From positions 1 to 53,301 of the forward strand of contig JAUCBJ010003237.1 in the NCBI GenBank assembly GCA_032718475.1: DNA of 53,301 nucleotides. Reading direction: 5' to 3'. Shown one piece after another: positions 10,545-19,942 of the stretch. The notes under the pieces are model-generated. The model saw nothing but the letters and a program-made list of their open reading frames with translations, was not told the origin of the DNA and made no database searches. Within the stretch, counting starts at the first letter, position 1. Every line of letters begins with the position of its first letter. Source of the DNA: Nemertoderma westbladi (Eukaryota > Xenacoelomorpha > Nemertodermatida > Nemertodermatidae). The position numbers and the translations under genes were made by a program.

Positions 10545-13229
10545 ATGTGTCAACCTGTTAGGTCTGAAGTCTTTCATGCGCAAGGTGTGGAGCCTACACG
10601 CATCTATACTGCTAGTGAAGTGGAAACTCCTATAGTAAACCCTATTAAGGGTAATTATAAACCTGTTGACAATGATATTCCATATAGACTTGATAATAAT
10701 CCGAGAAATTTATATACCGATAACTCGATATTAAATAACACGATGGCCCAAGAAAGTTTTACACGTCAAATGGCTAGAACCGAAGCCCGTCAAGCGGTAA
10801 AGGTGGGAGAGATCGTCAAGTTCAATGGAGATGAGATGAAATGGTTACCTTTTAATGAATATTACAAAGATAACATACAGAACTCTGTGCTATCTAACGG
10901 AGAGAAACTGAGATTCCTCATCGAGTGCTTGGAAGGATCTCCCAAGTTAATGGCGTTAAAGTTTATTGGACATCCCGATGGATTAAGACAAGTTTGGGAT
11001 ACACTAAAAATCAGGTATGGTAATAGGACTAACATAGCTAGGTATTTATATGCGAAATTAATGGCGCCCCGAAAGTTTCTTAGCAGCAGGATTATAGAGT
11101 TTTCCGACGAGATTCAGGAGATCTGTAGACAACTAGATTGGTTAGGTAAGTCTCATGAATACCAGAATTCTATGGTTGTAGGAGCCTTAGCATCTACTTT
11201 GCCCAAGGGTGGAGTAGGTACACGCTGGGACAAGAAAGTGTTATATATGATGGAACAACAACGAAGAGACCCTACCATGGCTGATCTCATGTCATTCTTA
11301 GATGGAGAGGTAAAATTACAGCTCCTAAAGCAGTCCAGAGAGAAGACACCGGAAAATAAGGTAAGTGAGAAACCCATTTCTAGGAGAAAGGTAATACCAG
11401 TGTGTTATACAGACGACGGCGAAAGCCAGGCTTCTCAAGAGGAAGACAGCGGGAAAGACACTGAAAGATCTTACTATGACAACAAAGCGACTAAGGACGT
11501 AAGTAAATTCAAGTCTCGAACCAATGACAGGAGAGAACAGGTAAGAAAAACTCCTCCTACGTCTCCTAAGAGAATTCATGTAAGAAAGCCCGAAGAAAGA
11601 ACGAGTGTGCACAACGTTACTCAAAGTAAGGTAAGTAACATCAAACCGAAATGTGCGCTGTGTGACGGGCCCCACCGTTTGAATGTGTGTGATGAATTCC
11701 TAAAGAAATCATTAAAGGATAGACGGGAAGTCATGTGGGATAAGCGGTTGTGTTATAATTGCCTCAGACAAGGACACCAACGGCGAACCTGTTACTCCGA
11801 CGCAAGGTGTGCAAAGTGCGGCGCAAAACATCATATCTTGTTGCACACTGAATTCGAACGAAACAGCCCGAGTCAGGTAAGTGAGTCCGAACTACATGTC
11901 CAATTCAGTGATGTGAACGACACTGACCAAAGTTCTGAGATGGAAGGTTTCTATACGGACGAATTCTCCGACGAAAACGAATCCTGTTACCTGATAAATA
12001 CCGCAGTGTATCGAGCACTTACGTATGAAAAGGACACCGACAGCGAGCTCCCCCTAACTACTTCTGACCGACAACCATCTTGGAAAGCACCAACTTCCAA
12101 TGTAGGAATCCGAGAATTTCCCGTAGTGCAGTTGAGGGTCCACGGACCTGAAAGGAGTTATATAGTGAACGCCCTCCTTGACTCCGGTAGCACAGGAACA
12201 TTCATCGACAAAGAACTAGCCGAAGACATCTTTGCTGGACAACCCAAGTTCCGAACTAAGTTAAACATGTCAGGAATTATGCAGGTTTGGAAATCTACAG
12301 TAATAGCAGATTATTATGTAGGTGCGTTGTCCACCCCCCAGGATGAACTAGGAGAACACAGTATAAGGTCAGTAAAAAAGAACTTCGCTACCAGCCAAGT
12401 AGAACCTTATAACTGGGATGAGGACGATTTCACCCAGCAGCTTAAGATACCTAGATTCAACACAGACTACCCTGGAGTGCAAATACTCATCGGCCAAAAT
12501 GCGCATGAAGCGCTTGAGACATTGGAGAAACGGCCTGCTCAACCGCAACCACTACAAGCCTATGCGGGAAGAACTAGAGTAGGTTGGTACTTTACTGGCC
12601 CTTCCCGTAGAACTCTCATGGAAAGGTTACCAAAAGAACGGGTATACCAAGTAAGTGAATGGGAAGCGGAGAGCAGTGAGGTAGACGACCCAACTGAGGG
12701 AACACCATACTCCTCAGATAATGACGATATTAACTCCAATGTAGATCAATGGAGACATTGCCCCGAGACTATTAATGTAGCTTCCAGAGGAGCAACTCCT
12801 CAAGAACTGATAGATACTCCAGACTGGTTAGGTGGACCCGACTTCCTAAGTAAAGAAGATGAATGGCCTCCCCATCTTACCACGGCTGAGATTAGACAAG
12901 CCAAGGGAGCGGAGAAAGTCAAACCTAAAACCCGGACGAGTAAATCAAGGTTATTTAAACCCGTGATAGTTCTGTCTGTACTACACATTGCCAGGGACGA
13001 CGCTGTGGATCTAAACTCCCCCACCGCGAACCGATCTGTTGTGGAGATCAGAGAGAGAGACTGGAGATCTGGAACACCAGACGTCTCGCCGGGACTCTCA
13101 CCTCTCCTGCCGGGAGCGATGGACTACTATAGATCCTGGAATCGGCTTTGTAAGGCCGTCGTGTATTTGAAGCGATGTTTCTATCGTCACTATTCCAGGA
13201 CGAAGAGGAAACCTGGAATTGTATTGTGA
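10545..13229 (+). CDS. BEL/Pao Gag-protease polyprotein with RT/RNase H deleted (894 aa)
   Basis: Intact frame from ATG 10545. Domains in order: DUF1759-type capsid region (about 90-265; FNGDEMKWLPF, LIECLEGSPKLMAL); charged linker; three zinc-knuckle-like motifs at about 370-435 (CALCDGPHRLNVC, CYNCLRQGHQRRTC, CAKCGAKHH); DUF1758 aspartic protease with LLDSGSTGTFID at about 544; the YPGVQILIG strand near 641; and GWYFTGPS near 680. The protein then jumps to WRHCPETINVASRG (about 736) and WLGGPDFLSKEDEWP (about 760), which in full-length BEL polyproteins lie after RNase H and before integrase. The whole RT-RNase H block is therefore missing with the frame kept. It ends shortly after SWNRLCKAV, without integrase. 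Several GTAAGT splice-donor words fall inside the frame. A non-autonomous element or a domesticated gag-protease gene are both possible. Confidence 0.85.
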   Translation: MCQPVRSEVFHAQGVEPTRIYTASEVETPIVNPIKGNYKPVDNDIPYRLDNNPRNLYTDNSILNNTMAQESFTRQMARTEARQAVKVGEIVKFNGDEMKWLPFNEYYKDNIQNSVLSNGEKLRFLIECLEGSPKLMALKFIGHPDGLRQVWDTLKIRYGNRTNIARYLYAKLMAPRKFLSSRIIEFSDEIQEICRQLDWLGKSHEYQNSMVVGALASTLPKGGVGTRWDKKVLYMMEQQRRDPTMADLMSFLDGEVKLQLLKQSREKTPENKVSEKPISRRKVIPVCYTDDGESQASQEEDSGKDTERSYYDNKATKDVSKFKSRTNDRREQVRKTPPTSPKRIHVRKPEERTSVHNVTQSKVSNIKPKCALCDGPHRLNVCDEFLKKSLKDRREVMWDKRLCYNCLRQGHQRRTCYSDARCAKCGAKHHILLHTEFERNSPSQVSESELHVQFSDVNDTDQSSEMEGFYTDEFSDENESCYLINTAVYRALTYEKDTDSELPLTTSDRQPSWKAPTSNVGIREFPVVQLRVHGPERSYIVNALLDSGSTGTFIDKELAEDIFAGQPKFRTKLNMSGIMQVWKSTVIADYYVGALSTPQDELGEHSIRSVKKNFATSQVEPYNWDEDDFTQQLKIPRFNTDYPGVQILIGQNAHEALETLEKRPAQPQPLQAYAGRTRVGWYFTGPSRRTLMERLPKERVYQVSEWEAESSEVDDPTEGTPYSSDNDDINSNVDQWRHCPETINVASRGATPQELIDTPDWLGGPDFLSKEDEWPPHLTTAEIRQAKGAEKVKPKTRTSKSRLFKPVIVLSVLHIARDDAVDLNSPTANRSVVEIRERDWRSGTPDVSPGLSPLLPGAMDYYRSWNRLCKAVVYLKRCFYRHYSRTKRKPGIVL

Positions 13230-13236
13230 CCATCTG

Positions 13237-14085
13237 TAATTCTAGTCGATTAAGATATCGCGGCACCCACCGATATACTTAAAAGACAAAATTCTAGAAG
13301 CAATGGTTAACGTCCCCAGACATGTTCTGGAATAAACCGGTGCACATCTTAAATATTAACTATTAATATTTATAAAATCTGTCAAAATTTAGATCCTTTA
13401 AAATTCTAGTCAATTAAGATATCGTAGCACTTACCGTTACTCTTAAAAGGACAAATTTCCTAGAATTCAGGATCCTAGTCCCCAGACATGCTCTGGAATA
13501 AAATTGTGTCTATTTAATATTAAATAATAAAATTTACGGGAATAAATTTAAATTCATCTTTTAACGAATTTGATAAATTGTCATTTTTATACAATTTATA
13601 ATATTCCCAAAATTCCATAAATTAATAGATCATGGGAGCGGAGATTCACCCTATTAAGTATATTAGTGTGCGAGAATCTCCAATATATAGTCAATAGCCG
13701 ATAAAATTCATAAAATCATGTATAAAGAGGAATATTGACAATTAAAGAATTACTATTAAATAGCATCCCAGATCTGTATGCATGAGAATTACCCTAATTC
13801 TACTGCTAGCTTTCCATAATGTCACCATGGCAACAACCACGCTAGAATTAGAAGTGAGTTAAAAGAACAATAAAGGCTTGCCCCATTGAATAGCATAAGG
13901 AATAAATAGCATACTGCTAGTATCCCAGGATACCCAATAATAACGTGGCATTCTGGAAGGCACTTGACTAACGGACAAATGGCCCGAATGTGTGCGGTTT
14001 GTGACAGTTGTGTGGAATTTGTGTGTTTATAGGTGAATGTTACTACGAAAGTGTGTTTACAGTAGCGAGTCGCAATTGTGAAAGT
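13237..14085 (+). repeat. BEL-element 3' non-coding block
   Basis: It starts 8 bp after the ORF2 stop. It contains an internal diverged duplication (13237-13390 and 13403-13560), each half with TCCCCAGACATGYTCTGGAATAAA-like sequence carrying an AATAAA polyadenylation signal. The whole block matches the minus strand of 34889-35930. The match ends abruptly at GCAATTGTGAAAGT in both copies. Confidence 0.75.
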
Positions 14086-14305
14086 AGCCCTAACTCTCCA
14101 GTAAGAACCTGAAGTAAATCTAAGCCTTTGGGACGGACGGTGGAGTGACTCGCGCTGGTTGTTGTGGTCGTTGTGCAGCTACTACGTTGGCGATAGGCAC
14201 ATCGGCGAAAGTACACCAGCGCTGAGGATCTTGCGCTGTCCGGGGGCCGAGAGGGGTAGGCAGCGACGCCCGCTAGCCTAATTATAACTAATTATAATAT
14301 TGATA
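14086..14305. other. GC-richer spacer
   Basis: Between the BEL 3' block and the decayed coding region. No ORF or repeat recognised; composition is clearly richer in G and C than the surroundings. Confidence 0.4.
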
Positions 14306-16206
14306 AACTCATATAGCAGCTATAACTGAGTTGATAGAAGATGATCTTGGTATCAGGGAGAAATATACTCTACCGTTGCAAGCGTTTGTTGATAGCTTGA
14401 TACACAGCGACGCTAGTCCAACTACTACGGAGGACGATGGTCGTTATATCGAACCGCCGATGTCCCAGGAGCAACTTACGCGTGAATTGGACTATCGAAA
14501 ATTCACTGCTCGCTATACGCATCGTAATGGTACGCATATGGACTTCTTAAGTACTGGTCATCCTATTGATTTACACGATACGGACGATGTCGACACCGAA
14601 AGGGAAATGGTACTACTTAAATATCCTACCCAGCGGAGTCGGAACGATAAACTGAAAATCGAATGCGAAAATTCTATTCGAAATCGAATCGAAAGAGAAG
14701 ACGTTAAAGAACCGGATAAACGCGGTAACTCCAACGTATATTTGGAATTCTTAAGAGAAACATTATAAAACCGAATAAATATCACCCGCGTTTCCCCTAC
14801 AAGACGTGCGTCTTTGGTGTTATTGCGATAAATGCCCAAGACCCAACCAACAAACGGAAAGACATAAACATCTGTAGAGACGTTGCTTTAAACAGGGTTT
14901 TACTCGCTATATTTACGGGAGTTTCGAGCGAAACTTGTTCGATGTATCACCTACGCTCATTCGATTCAAACGATCCTTAAATAAACCTATGATCAGAGTT
15001 CCGGAATACTCGGTCAGACCTCCTCATTCCCTAGTTAGACTTCAGACTCTTGATCCTAATAGTATCACGGATCCTCCCGAACTGTACTCACTGTTCAAAG
15101 ATCTAGTGTTACCCGAACAGTTAGTCGGTGGCACTCCGGTTGTGGGCTCCCTAAATATTCGCCCATCTTACCTAGCCGGATTGGGACGCGGACATCTAAT
15201 ATCGTCATTCAACCGTATCATCGTCCCTGTTTAACCCGATACAACCTGTCACCAAGGCGGAGGAGAGAGTTGTACGAAACATGTTCGACACTATTTGTCA
15301 AAAGATCGGAAAAGGAACCTATAATTGTTTAGAGAAACGTAAATTGCAGCAGCAAGTCAAAGCGGTAAACAAATTAGCTTTATCTCAGTTCGATCAGGAA
15401 ATCCAGAATCTCTAAGAAGATATCGAACTTGGACGACCCTATTCTCTGCAAGAGTTTTTGGACGAACGCATCCAACGATAAGCGGAGGAAAATCAGCTCG
15501 AGGAGAAGCATATCGAAATGGACGAGACATCGACCATAACCCTAAACCTTCCGATGCAATTGTATTGCACCCTTTACCCAGGAGTTATAGCCCTCCTAGC
15601 TCGTTGGCAATGGTGCCGGGTTAGTTGGCCATGGGGCTGGGTTCGTTGGCAATGGTGCCGGGTTTGTTGGCGCTGGGGCTGGGTTAGTTGGTGATGGGGC
15701 TGGGTTCGTTTCGTTGGCAATGGTGCCGGGTTAGTTGGCGATGGGGCTGGGTTAGTTGGCGATGGGGGGGGGGGGTTCGTTGGCAATGGTGCCGGGTTAG
15801 TTGGCCATGGGGCTGGGTTCGTTGGCAATGGTGCCGGGTTTGTTGGCGATGGGGCTGGGTTAGTTGGTGATGGGGCTGGGTTTAGTTGGCGACGGATTTG
15901 GAGGTGCCGATGCCGAGTTGTTGCCTCGTCGTCTTGTTTGCCCGTTTTGTTTTGATATATCAGTATTGGACCAGGAACATGTCAGTTTTACCGGGGATGC
16001 CCCAGAAGTGGAACTGGTCAGTTTTAAGTCAATTTTAGAATTGCATCTTATCTAGAAGGGAAGGTGCTGGCAACTTATCGAAGTAATATTATAAACGTAG
16101 ACCGTTATGATGTGTTCGACGGGGGTTTCCGGGGATTTGAGAGGAAACAGTTCAATGCATTGGGTACCATTAATGTACATTTCATTGAAGAAGATTCATT
16201 GGATTG
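14306..16206 (+). pseudogene. decayed coding region of unknown family
   Basis: Several abutting frames in different registers have protein-like composition. They are: 14306-14768 (starts after a stop, no early ATG; acidic/basic, ends NVYLEFLRETL); about 14860-14980; 14935-15234 (no ATG; LVGGTPVVGSLNIRPSYLAG); about 15219-15540, with two internal stops (TKAEERVVRNMFDTICQKIG); and, after a minisatellite, about 15895-16057 and 16035-16206 in another register (YRSNIINVDRYDVFDGGFRG). Reading them as one gene needs several frameshifts. GC-rich codon use and lack of introns set it apart from nearby host exons. No domain is recognised. An old endogenous viral or mobile-element gene is possible but unproven. 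Confidence 0.45.
15580..15895. repeat. G-rich minisatellite of about 42 bp units
   Basis: Units built from GTTSGTTGGCAATGGTGCCG and GGTTAGTTGGCGATGGGGCT repeat about seven times, including one G11 run near 15765. It interrupts the decayed coding region. Plus-strand WRW-rich and minus-strand PTNPAP-rich frames are incidental. Confidence 0.88.
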
Positions 16207-16239
16207 ATGAAGGGGGACGGTAGAGTACAAAATAAAGAC

Positions 16240-16487
16240 CAAAGACCCAAGACCTGTACAAAACAAAGACCCCCCCATGTACAAAACAAAGACCCCCCCC
16301 CCATGTACAAAACAAAGACCCCCCATGTACAAAACAAAGACCCCCCCCCCCCCATGTACAAAACAAAGACCCCCCATGTACAAAACAAAGACCCCCCATG
16401 TTTAAAACAAAGACCCCCCTCATGTACAAAACAAGACCCCCCATGTACAAAACAAAGACCCCCCCCCCCCCCCCCCCATTGACACAG
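16240..16487. repeat. CATGTACAAAACAAAGACCCCCC minisatellite
   Basis: Nine units of about 21-30 bp, varying mainly in the length of the C run, ending in a C18 tract. Open frames on both strands are repeat artefacts. Confidence 0.92.
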
Positions 16488-16959
16488 GAAAACGGAAAGT
16501 CATTCCATACTGTGCATATTCACTTTTCAGATAGAATGTAACATAATTTAGTTTTTCTACCGCTATGAGTAGTGCTTTAAAAATTTATCGTCACAGTTTT
16601 TATAAAAAAATTTACAAACTCGTAACTGTAAATTGTTTTAAATTTGAAATTTATTTTGGCTCGGTCTTTTGTTAATTGAAAATGAATCCCGTATCATGCT
16701 GAATTTTAAAAATATATTCGAGCGTCTATCCTCTGAACACCTTCTACTGACATTTTTGTCTTGCAACGTTGAATTTATAACTTTTCCTGTATTATTTTAT
16801 GATGTTAGTTTAAAATCTTGGAAGAATGAAGAACTATGAGAATGTTGTAGAGGCACTGTCAATTATCTGTTTTTTTTGTGTTTCAGTTTTATCTCCTGTA
16901 TAATATATGTTTTGTTATAAATGTTTGTGCTCAATCTTTTGGTGTATTACATACAGGGT
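16488..16959. other. AT-rich non-coding DNA
   Basis: No gene or repeat recognised. Confidence 0.5.
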
Positions 16960-17097
16960 GTCCCTTTGAATTAGTTTCTTTTTGTTTTTGAATATCTCGA
17001 TTTATTAAATTAATAATATATACCGGTTCTCATTTTCCAAAGGTAAAAGAACCGAGAGATTCAAAACCAAAAGTCGTGACTAATTATTCAAAGGGAC
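16960..17097. mobile_element. 138-bp hairpin MITE-like element
   Basis: GTCCCTTTGAAT at 16960-16971 is inverted as ATTCAAAGGGAC at 17086-17097. Pairing continues imperfectly inward (TTAGTTTCTTTTTG against CAAAAGTCGTGACTAA, and GAATATCTCG against CGAGAGATTC), so the whole segment folds on itself. No protein is encoded. Confidence 0.6.
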
Positions 17098-17272
17098 GAA
17101 CTTTTTTCATACGGCGGGAACGAATGGAACCGTTTCTTTAAGAATATAATTTATACAGTAATACTGGGTATATATAATTTATACAGTAATACTGAGTATA
17201 TATAATTTTCTTTAGATAAACGTTTCTACGGAGCCCCTAAAGGGACATGAGAAAAAAAATTTTTTTTGCTAA
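17098..17272. other. AT-rich spacer with a short duplication
   Basis: TATATAATTTATACAGTAAT is present twice (17169-17210 region), then A/T homopolymers lead into the 21-bp satellite. Confidence 0.5.
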
Positions 17273-17571
17273 CTCGTGCGAACGACTTACTTAGTATGTC
17301 GTGCGAACGACTTACGAAGTCGTGCGAACGACATACTAAGTCGTGCGAACGACATACTAAGTCGTGCGAACGACATACTACGTCGTGCGAACGACTTACT
17401 AAGTCTTGCGTACAACATACTAAGTCGTGCGAACGACATATTAAGTCGTGCGAACGACTTACTAAGTCGTGCGAACGACATACTAAGTCGTGCGAACTAC
17501 ATACTAAGTCGTGCGAACGACATACTACGTCGTGCGAACGACTTACTAAGTCGTGCGAATGACATACTAAG
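17273..17571. repeat. 21-bp self-complementary satellite, 14 units
   Basis: Units are GTCGTGCGAACGAC followed by a 7-bp spacer, usually ATACTAA or TTACTAA. GTCGT and ACGAC are complementary around GCGA, so each unit can form a 5-bp stem with a GCGA (GNRA) loop. Fourteen units can be counted; units 7, 11 and 14 have substitutions inside the stem. Because 21 is a multiple of three, several frames stay open through it (TKSCERH-type repeats); these are not taken as genes. Confidence 0.93.
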
Positions 17572-17756
17572 ACTCCGACAGATATCCTACAAAGTCAACC
17601 GCCTGTCATGCAGTGTACGATTTATGGACATGAAATTAATCGTCTGTGAGACTAGGCATATTCTTATCAGTTATATAAGATCATGTTGTTACAGTAAGTA
17701 TATTATTTTGCATGGCAAAAGATTATTATTAAATAATTAGGCTTAGCATAACTTAC
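17572..17756. other. spacer and 5' end of a host intron (minus strand)
   Basis: 17751-17756 reads GTAAGT on the minus strand and is the splice donor of the monooxygenase exon. Nothing else is recognised. Confidence 0.5.
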
Positions 17757-18026
17757 GGTTGGTCTGTCAAGGTGAATCTAATTCCAGACTCATCGGAAAT
17801 GTCAATACCCTGGTTTATTTGGCTCTCAATCCCAGCATAATGGATCTGAAGTACTATATAATTGTTTCCACTTGCACCTCCAATTTCATAACCCATGTCC
17901 TTGGGATACGAAAAGACGGACTCATCATTGTCCGCGCCCCAAGAGAATATTACGTGATACCTAAGTTTATTTTTGCACAAACCTTCTGTTCTGCGTGCCT
18001 TTTGAGTTGGTGGACCTCCACAATGC
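17757..18026 (-). CDS. exon of a PHM/PAM-type copper monooxygenase
   Basis: A 270-nt exon bounded by TTTTATTTTAG at its acceptor and CC/GTAAGT at its donor, starting and ending inside codons. The translation contains a CGG...C pair, then FSWGADNDESVFSYPKDMGY, GGASGNNYIVLQIHY and GIRFTLTDQP. This is the layout of the copper type II ascorbate-dependent monooxygenase core: the AWA...P...G segment followed by VLQVHY, whose histidine is a copper ligand in peptidylglycine alpha-hydroxylating monooxygenase. Within the family, VLQIHY and the L-T-x-Q-P ending favour PHM/PAM over dopamine beta-hydroxylase, but MOXD-like relatives are not excluded. The enzyme would act in the secretory pathway on glycine-extended peptides. 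No neighbouring exon was found. The upstream intron holds a LINE and the downstream side the 21-bp satellite. Confidence 0.75.
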
Positions 18027-18142
18027 CTAAAATAAAAATAATTTTTATTCAAACAGTTAAAACCAAAACCTTTTCCGAAATATTATATTTTAAAATAGAG
18101 ATTGTAAAACTCGGAACGACGTAGTTCGTGGTGTATTCATAT

Positions 18143-18202
18143 TAGTTAAACGTTCTGTTTGAGGTTAAGGGTCGTTCACCACAGGTTTATAAGAGTTAAT
18201 TT
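18143..18202. repeat. left 60-bp direct repeat flanking LINE copy 1
   Basis: It matches 19985-20044 with two differences over 60 bp. The pair brackets the LINE exactly and reads as an unusually long target-site duplication. Confidence 0.8.
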
Positions 18203-18232
18203 AATTAATCCCAGGCATGGAAATCGATCAAC

Positions 18233-18830
18233 TTGCGGAAAAGCCAACCAACCACCAAGGTTAAGGCAGAATCACAAGCCGATCGCCTCAATGTTTGGAA
18301 GGCCCACTTTGAAAAGCTCCTCAATAATGACAGGGTATTGCCTGATAACTTTATAGAAGTAAAAGTGTCTGAGTCTGTACTCCCAGATATTCCCATTGGC
18401 GATATCTCTTTTGCAGAAGTGAAGCCTGCTGCAAATAGCATTAAGACCAATTGTGCCAATTTGAGTAGATGGTGTTCCCCCTGAGGTCTTTAAAATACCT
18501 GAATGTTTAAAGCTCATTTATCCTATCATAGTAGACATGTACAGAACAACAAGAGTTCCACAAGAAACGAAAACAAATAAGTTGGTGCCAGTTCCCAAGA
18601 AGGGCAACCTAACACTATATGGTTCTTTTTGGGGAATCTCATTAATATCGATTGCTGCAAAGCTATACAATAGAATTCTATTAAATCGCATCAAGGATCC
18701 CATTGAGAGACTGCTCCGTGGAAATCAGAATGGGTTCCGTAAAGGTCGTGGGACCATGGAGACCATTTTGGCACTTAGAAGGATAATTGAAGAGTTATCA
18801 AAAAAGAAAGACAGGCATCTGGCTGTCACT
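18233..18830 (+). pseudogene. frameshifted RT N-terminal part of LINE copy 1
   Basis: Frames at 18233-18484 and 18537 to about 18830 encode the pre-RT and early RT region (KLVPVPKKGNLTLYGSF, GNQNGFRKGRGTMETILALR). They match the minus-strand copy at 29500-30150 but lie in different registers. Confidence 0.85.
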
Positions 18831-19942
18831 TTGTTGACTTCTTCAAGACCTTTGATTCACTCGCTCGCTCACGTATGTTCAGCATACTTTCTTTATATGG
18901 GATTCCTGATGAAATTATTGCAGCAATCAGATCAGTATACGATGGTTCGACAACATTTGTGTCTACTGTTGACGGTGACACAGAACCATTTGAAGTGTTA
19001 TGGGGCGTCCTCCAAGGAGACACACTTGCACCATTCTTGTTCATTATTGTGGTTGACTATGTTCTACGCATGTCCTTAGATCATCATAATGATGATGGGG
19101 TGATGATCACTCCACCTACTGGCTCCAGAAGTCGAGGAAATCCTGCCAAATACCTAACTGATCTAGACTTTGCTGATGACTTAAGAGTACTCTCAGAATC
19201 ATTTGAGGGAGCCCAGCAGCTCTTCAGCTCATTAGAACAGGCTGCTTTTAGTGTTGGTCTTTTTATTAACTCCAAAAAGACCAAAATTTTGACAGTTAAC
19301 TTTGAAAGTCCTCAGCAAGTCTCTGGCCGGATGAGCATAAGCTCAAACGATGGTATGCTTGAGCATGTGGATGACTTCTGTTACCTGGGATCATGGATCC
19401 GGAAGTCAGGTGAGGACCTTCGAATACGTAAGGGAAAGGCATGGGCAGCCTTGAATAGGCTTTCCAGGATTTGGAAGTCACAGAGAATTAATCGGAAACG
19501 TAAGGTCCGATTATTTAGAGCAGCAGTAGTTCCAGTACTCCTCTATGGGAGTCCATGCTGGACTCTAACTGCTGAGGACACCAAATCTTTGGATGGCACA
19601 TTCACAAGAATGCTACGCCGGGTTCATTGTGTCAAGTACAAGGCACACATCTCCAACCAGACACATAACATTGGAGGTGTCTCATTGGTTCCCCCAAGCT
19701 TGGCACTTGAACAAAATCGCCCCCGCTTTGCAGGACATTGCTTTCGCCGTGAGGACCAGCCAGTACATAATTTTGTGCTTTGGCAGCCTCATGGAGTGAA
19801 TAAGCATGGTGGACAGCCCATGACTTTCTTGAGACGCATCTTAAAGGACACTGGCCAAGATGCGGATGATTTAGCAAATGTCATGGGTGATAGGGAGTTG
19901 TGGCGGCGCAATTTTGTCGACAAGCCGGCACAGCATTCTTAA
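18830..19942 (+). CDS. LINE reverse transcriptase, catalytic and C-terminal part
   Basis: An open frame (ATG at 18875) carrying RT motifs: GVLQGDTLAPFLFIIVVDY, the catalytic LDFADDL, FINSKKTKIL, YLGSWI and the thumb/C-terminal LFRAAVVPVLLYGSPCW. The C-terminal tail (HCFRREDQPVHNFVLWQPHG, then RRILKDTG) is typical of RTE/Proto2-like and related invertebrate LINEs often annotated as endonuclease-reverse transcriptase. It cannot be functional as it stands, since the upstream RT and endonuclease parts are frameshifted or missing. Confidence 0.85.
   Translation, partial: FVDFFKTFDSLARSRMFSILSLYGIPDEIIAAIRSVYDGSTTFVSTVDGDTEPFEVLWGVLQGDTLAPFLFIIVVDYVLRMSLDHHNDDGVMITPPTGSRSRGNPAKYLTDLDFADDLRVLSESFEGAQQLFSSLEQAAFSVGLFINSKKTKILTVNFESPQQVSGRMSISSNDGMLEHVDDFCYLGSWIRKSGEDLRIRKGKAWAALNRLSRIWKSQRINRKRKVRLFRAAVVPVLLYGSPCWTLTAEDTKSLDGTFTRMLRRVHCVKYKAHISNQTHNIGGVSLVPPSLALEQNRPRFAGHCFRREDQPVHNFVLWQPHGVNKHGGQPMTFLRRILKDTGQDADDLANVMGDRELWRRNFVDKPAQHS

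Larger units (their letters stand above)
5774..14085 (+). mobile_element. BEL/Pao-like LTR retroelement, RT-deleted, ORFs intact
   Basis: The left limit is where four copies of this family begin sharing sequence (TGTAAAAGCTTTTGCGG at 5774; also 25310, 32593 and, inverted, 36807). LTR plus untranslated leader run to 8748, followed by two long ORFs (8749-10506 and 10545-13229) and a non-coding 3' block (13237-14085) that recurs inverted at 34889-35930. I cannot find a second LTR copy downstream, so either the 3' LTR is lost or the 3' block belongs to the terminal region. The family assignment rests on ORF2: DUF1759-type capsid region, BEL-type zinc knuckles, DUF1758 aspartic protease and the characteristic segment before integrase. 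Reverse transcriptase, RNase H and integrase are missing. Confidence 0.8.

Noticed and set aside
15574-15870. PTNPAP-rich and WRWGWVSW-rich frames
   Set aside because: Minisatellite translation only.
16105-16482. Frames rich in MYMGGLCFVHGG or HVQNKDPP
   Set aside because: Both strands of a C-run minisatellite; no real protein composition.
17273-17571. CRISPR-like array of short regular repeats
   Set aside because: The spacers are 7 bp and nearly identical, so it is a plain satellite; the context is eukaryotic.
17266-17740. Open frames with TKSCERH or SRANDIL repeats
   Set aside because: They are by-products of a 21-bp satellite whose period is a multiple of three.
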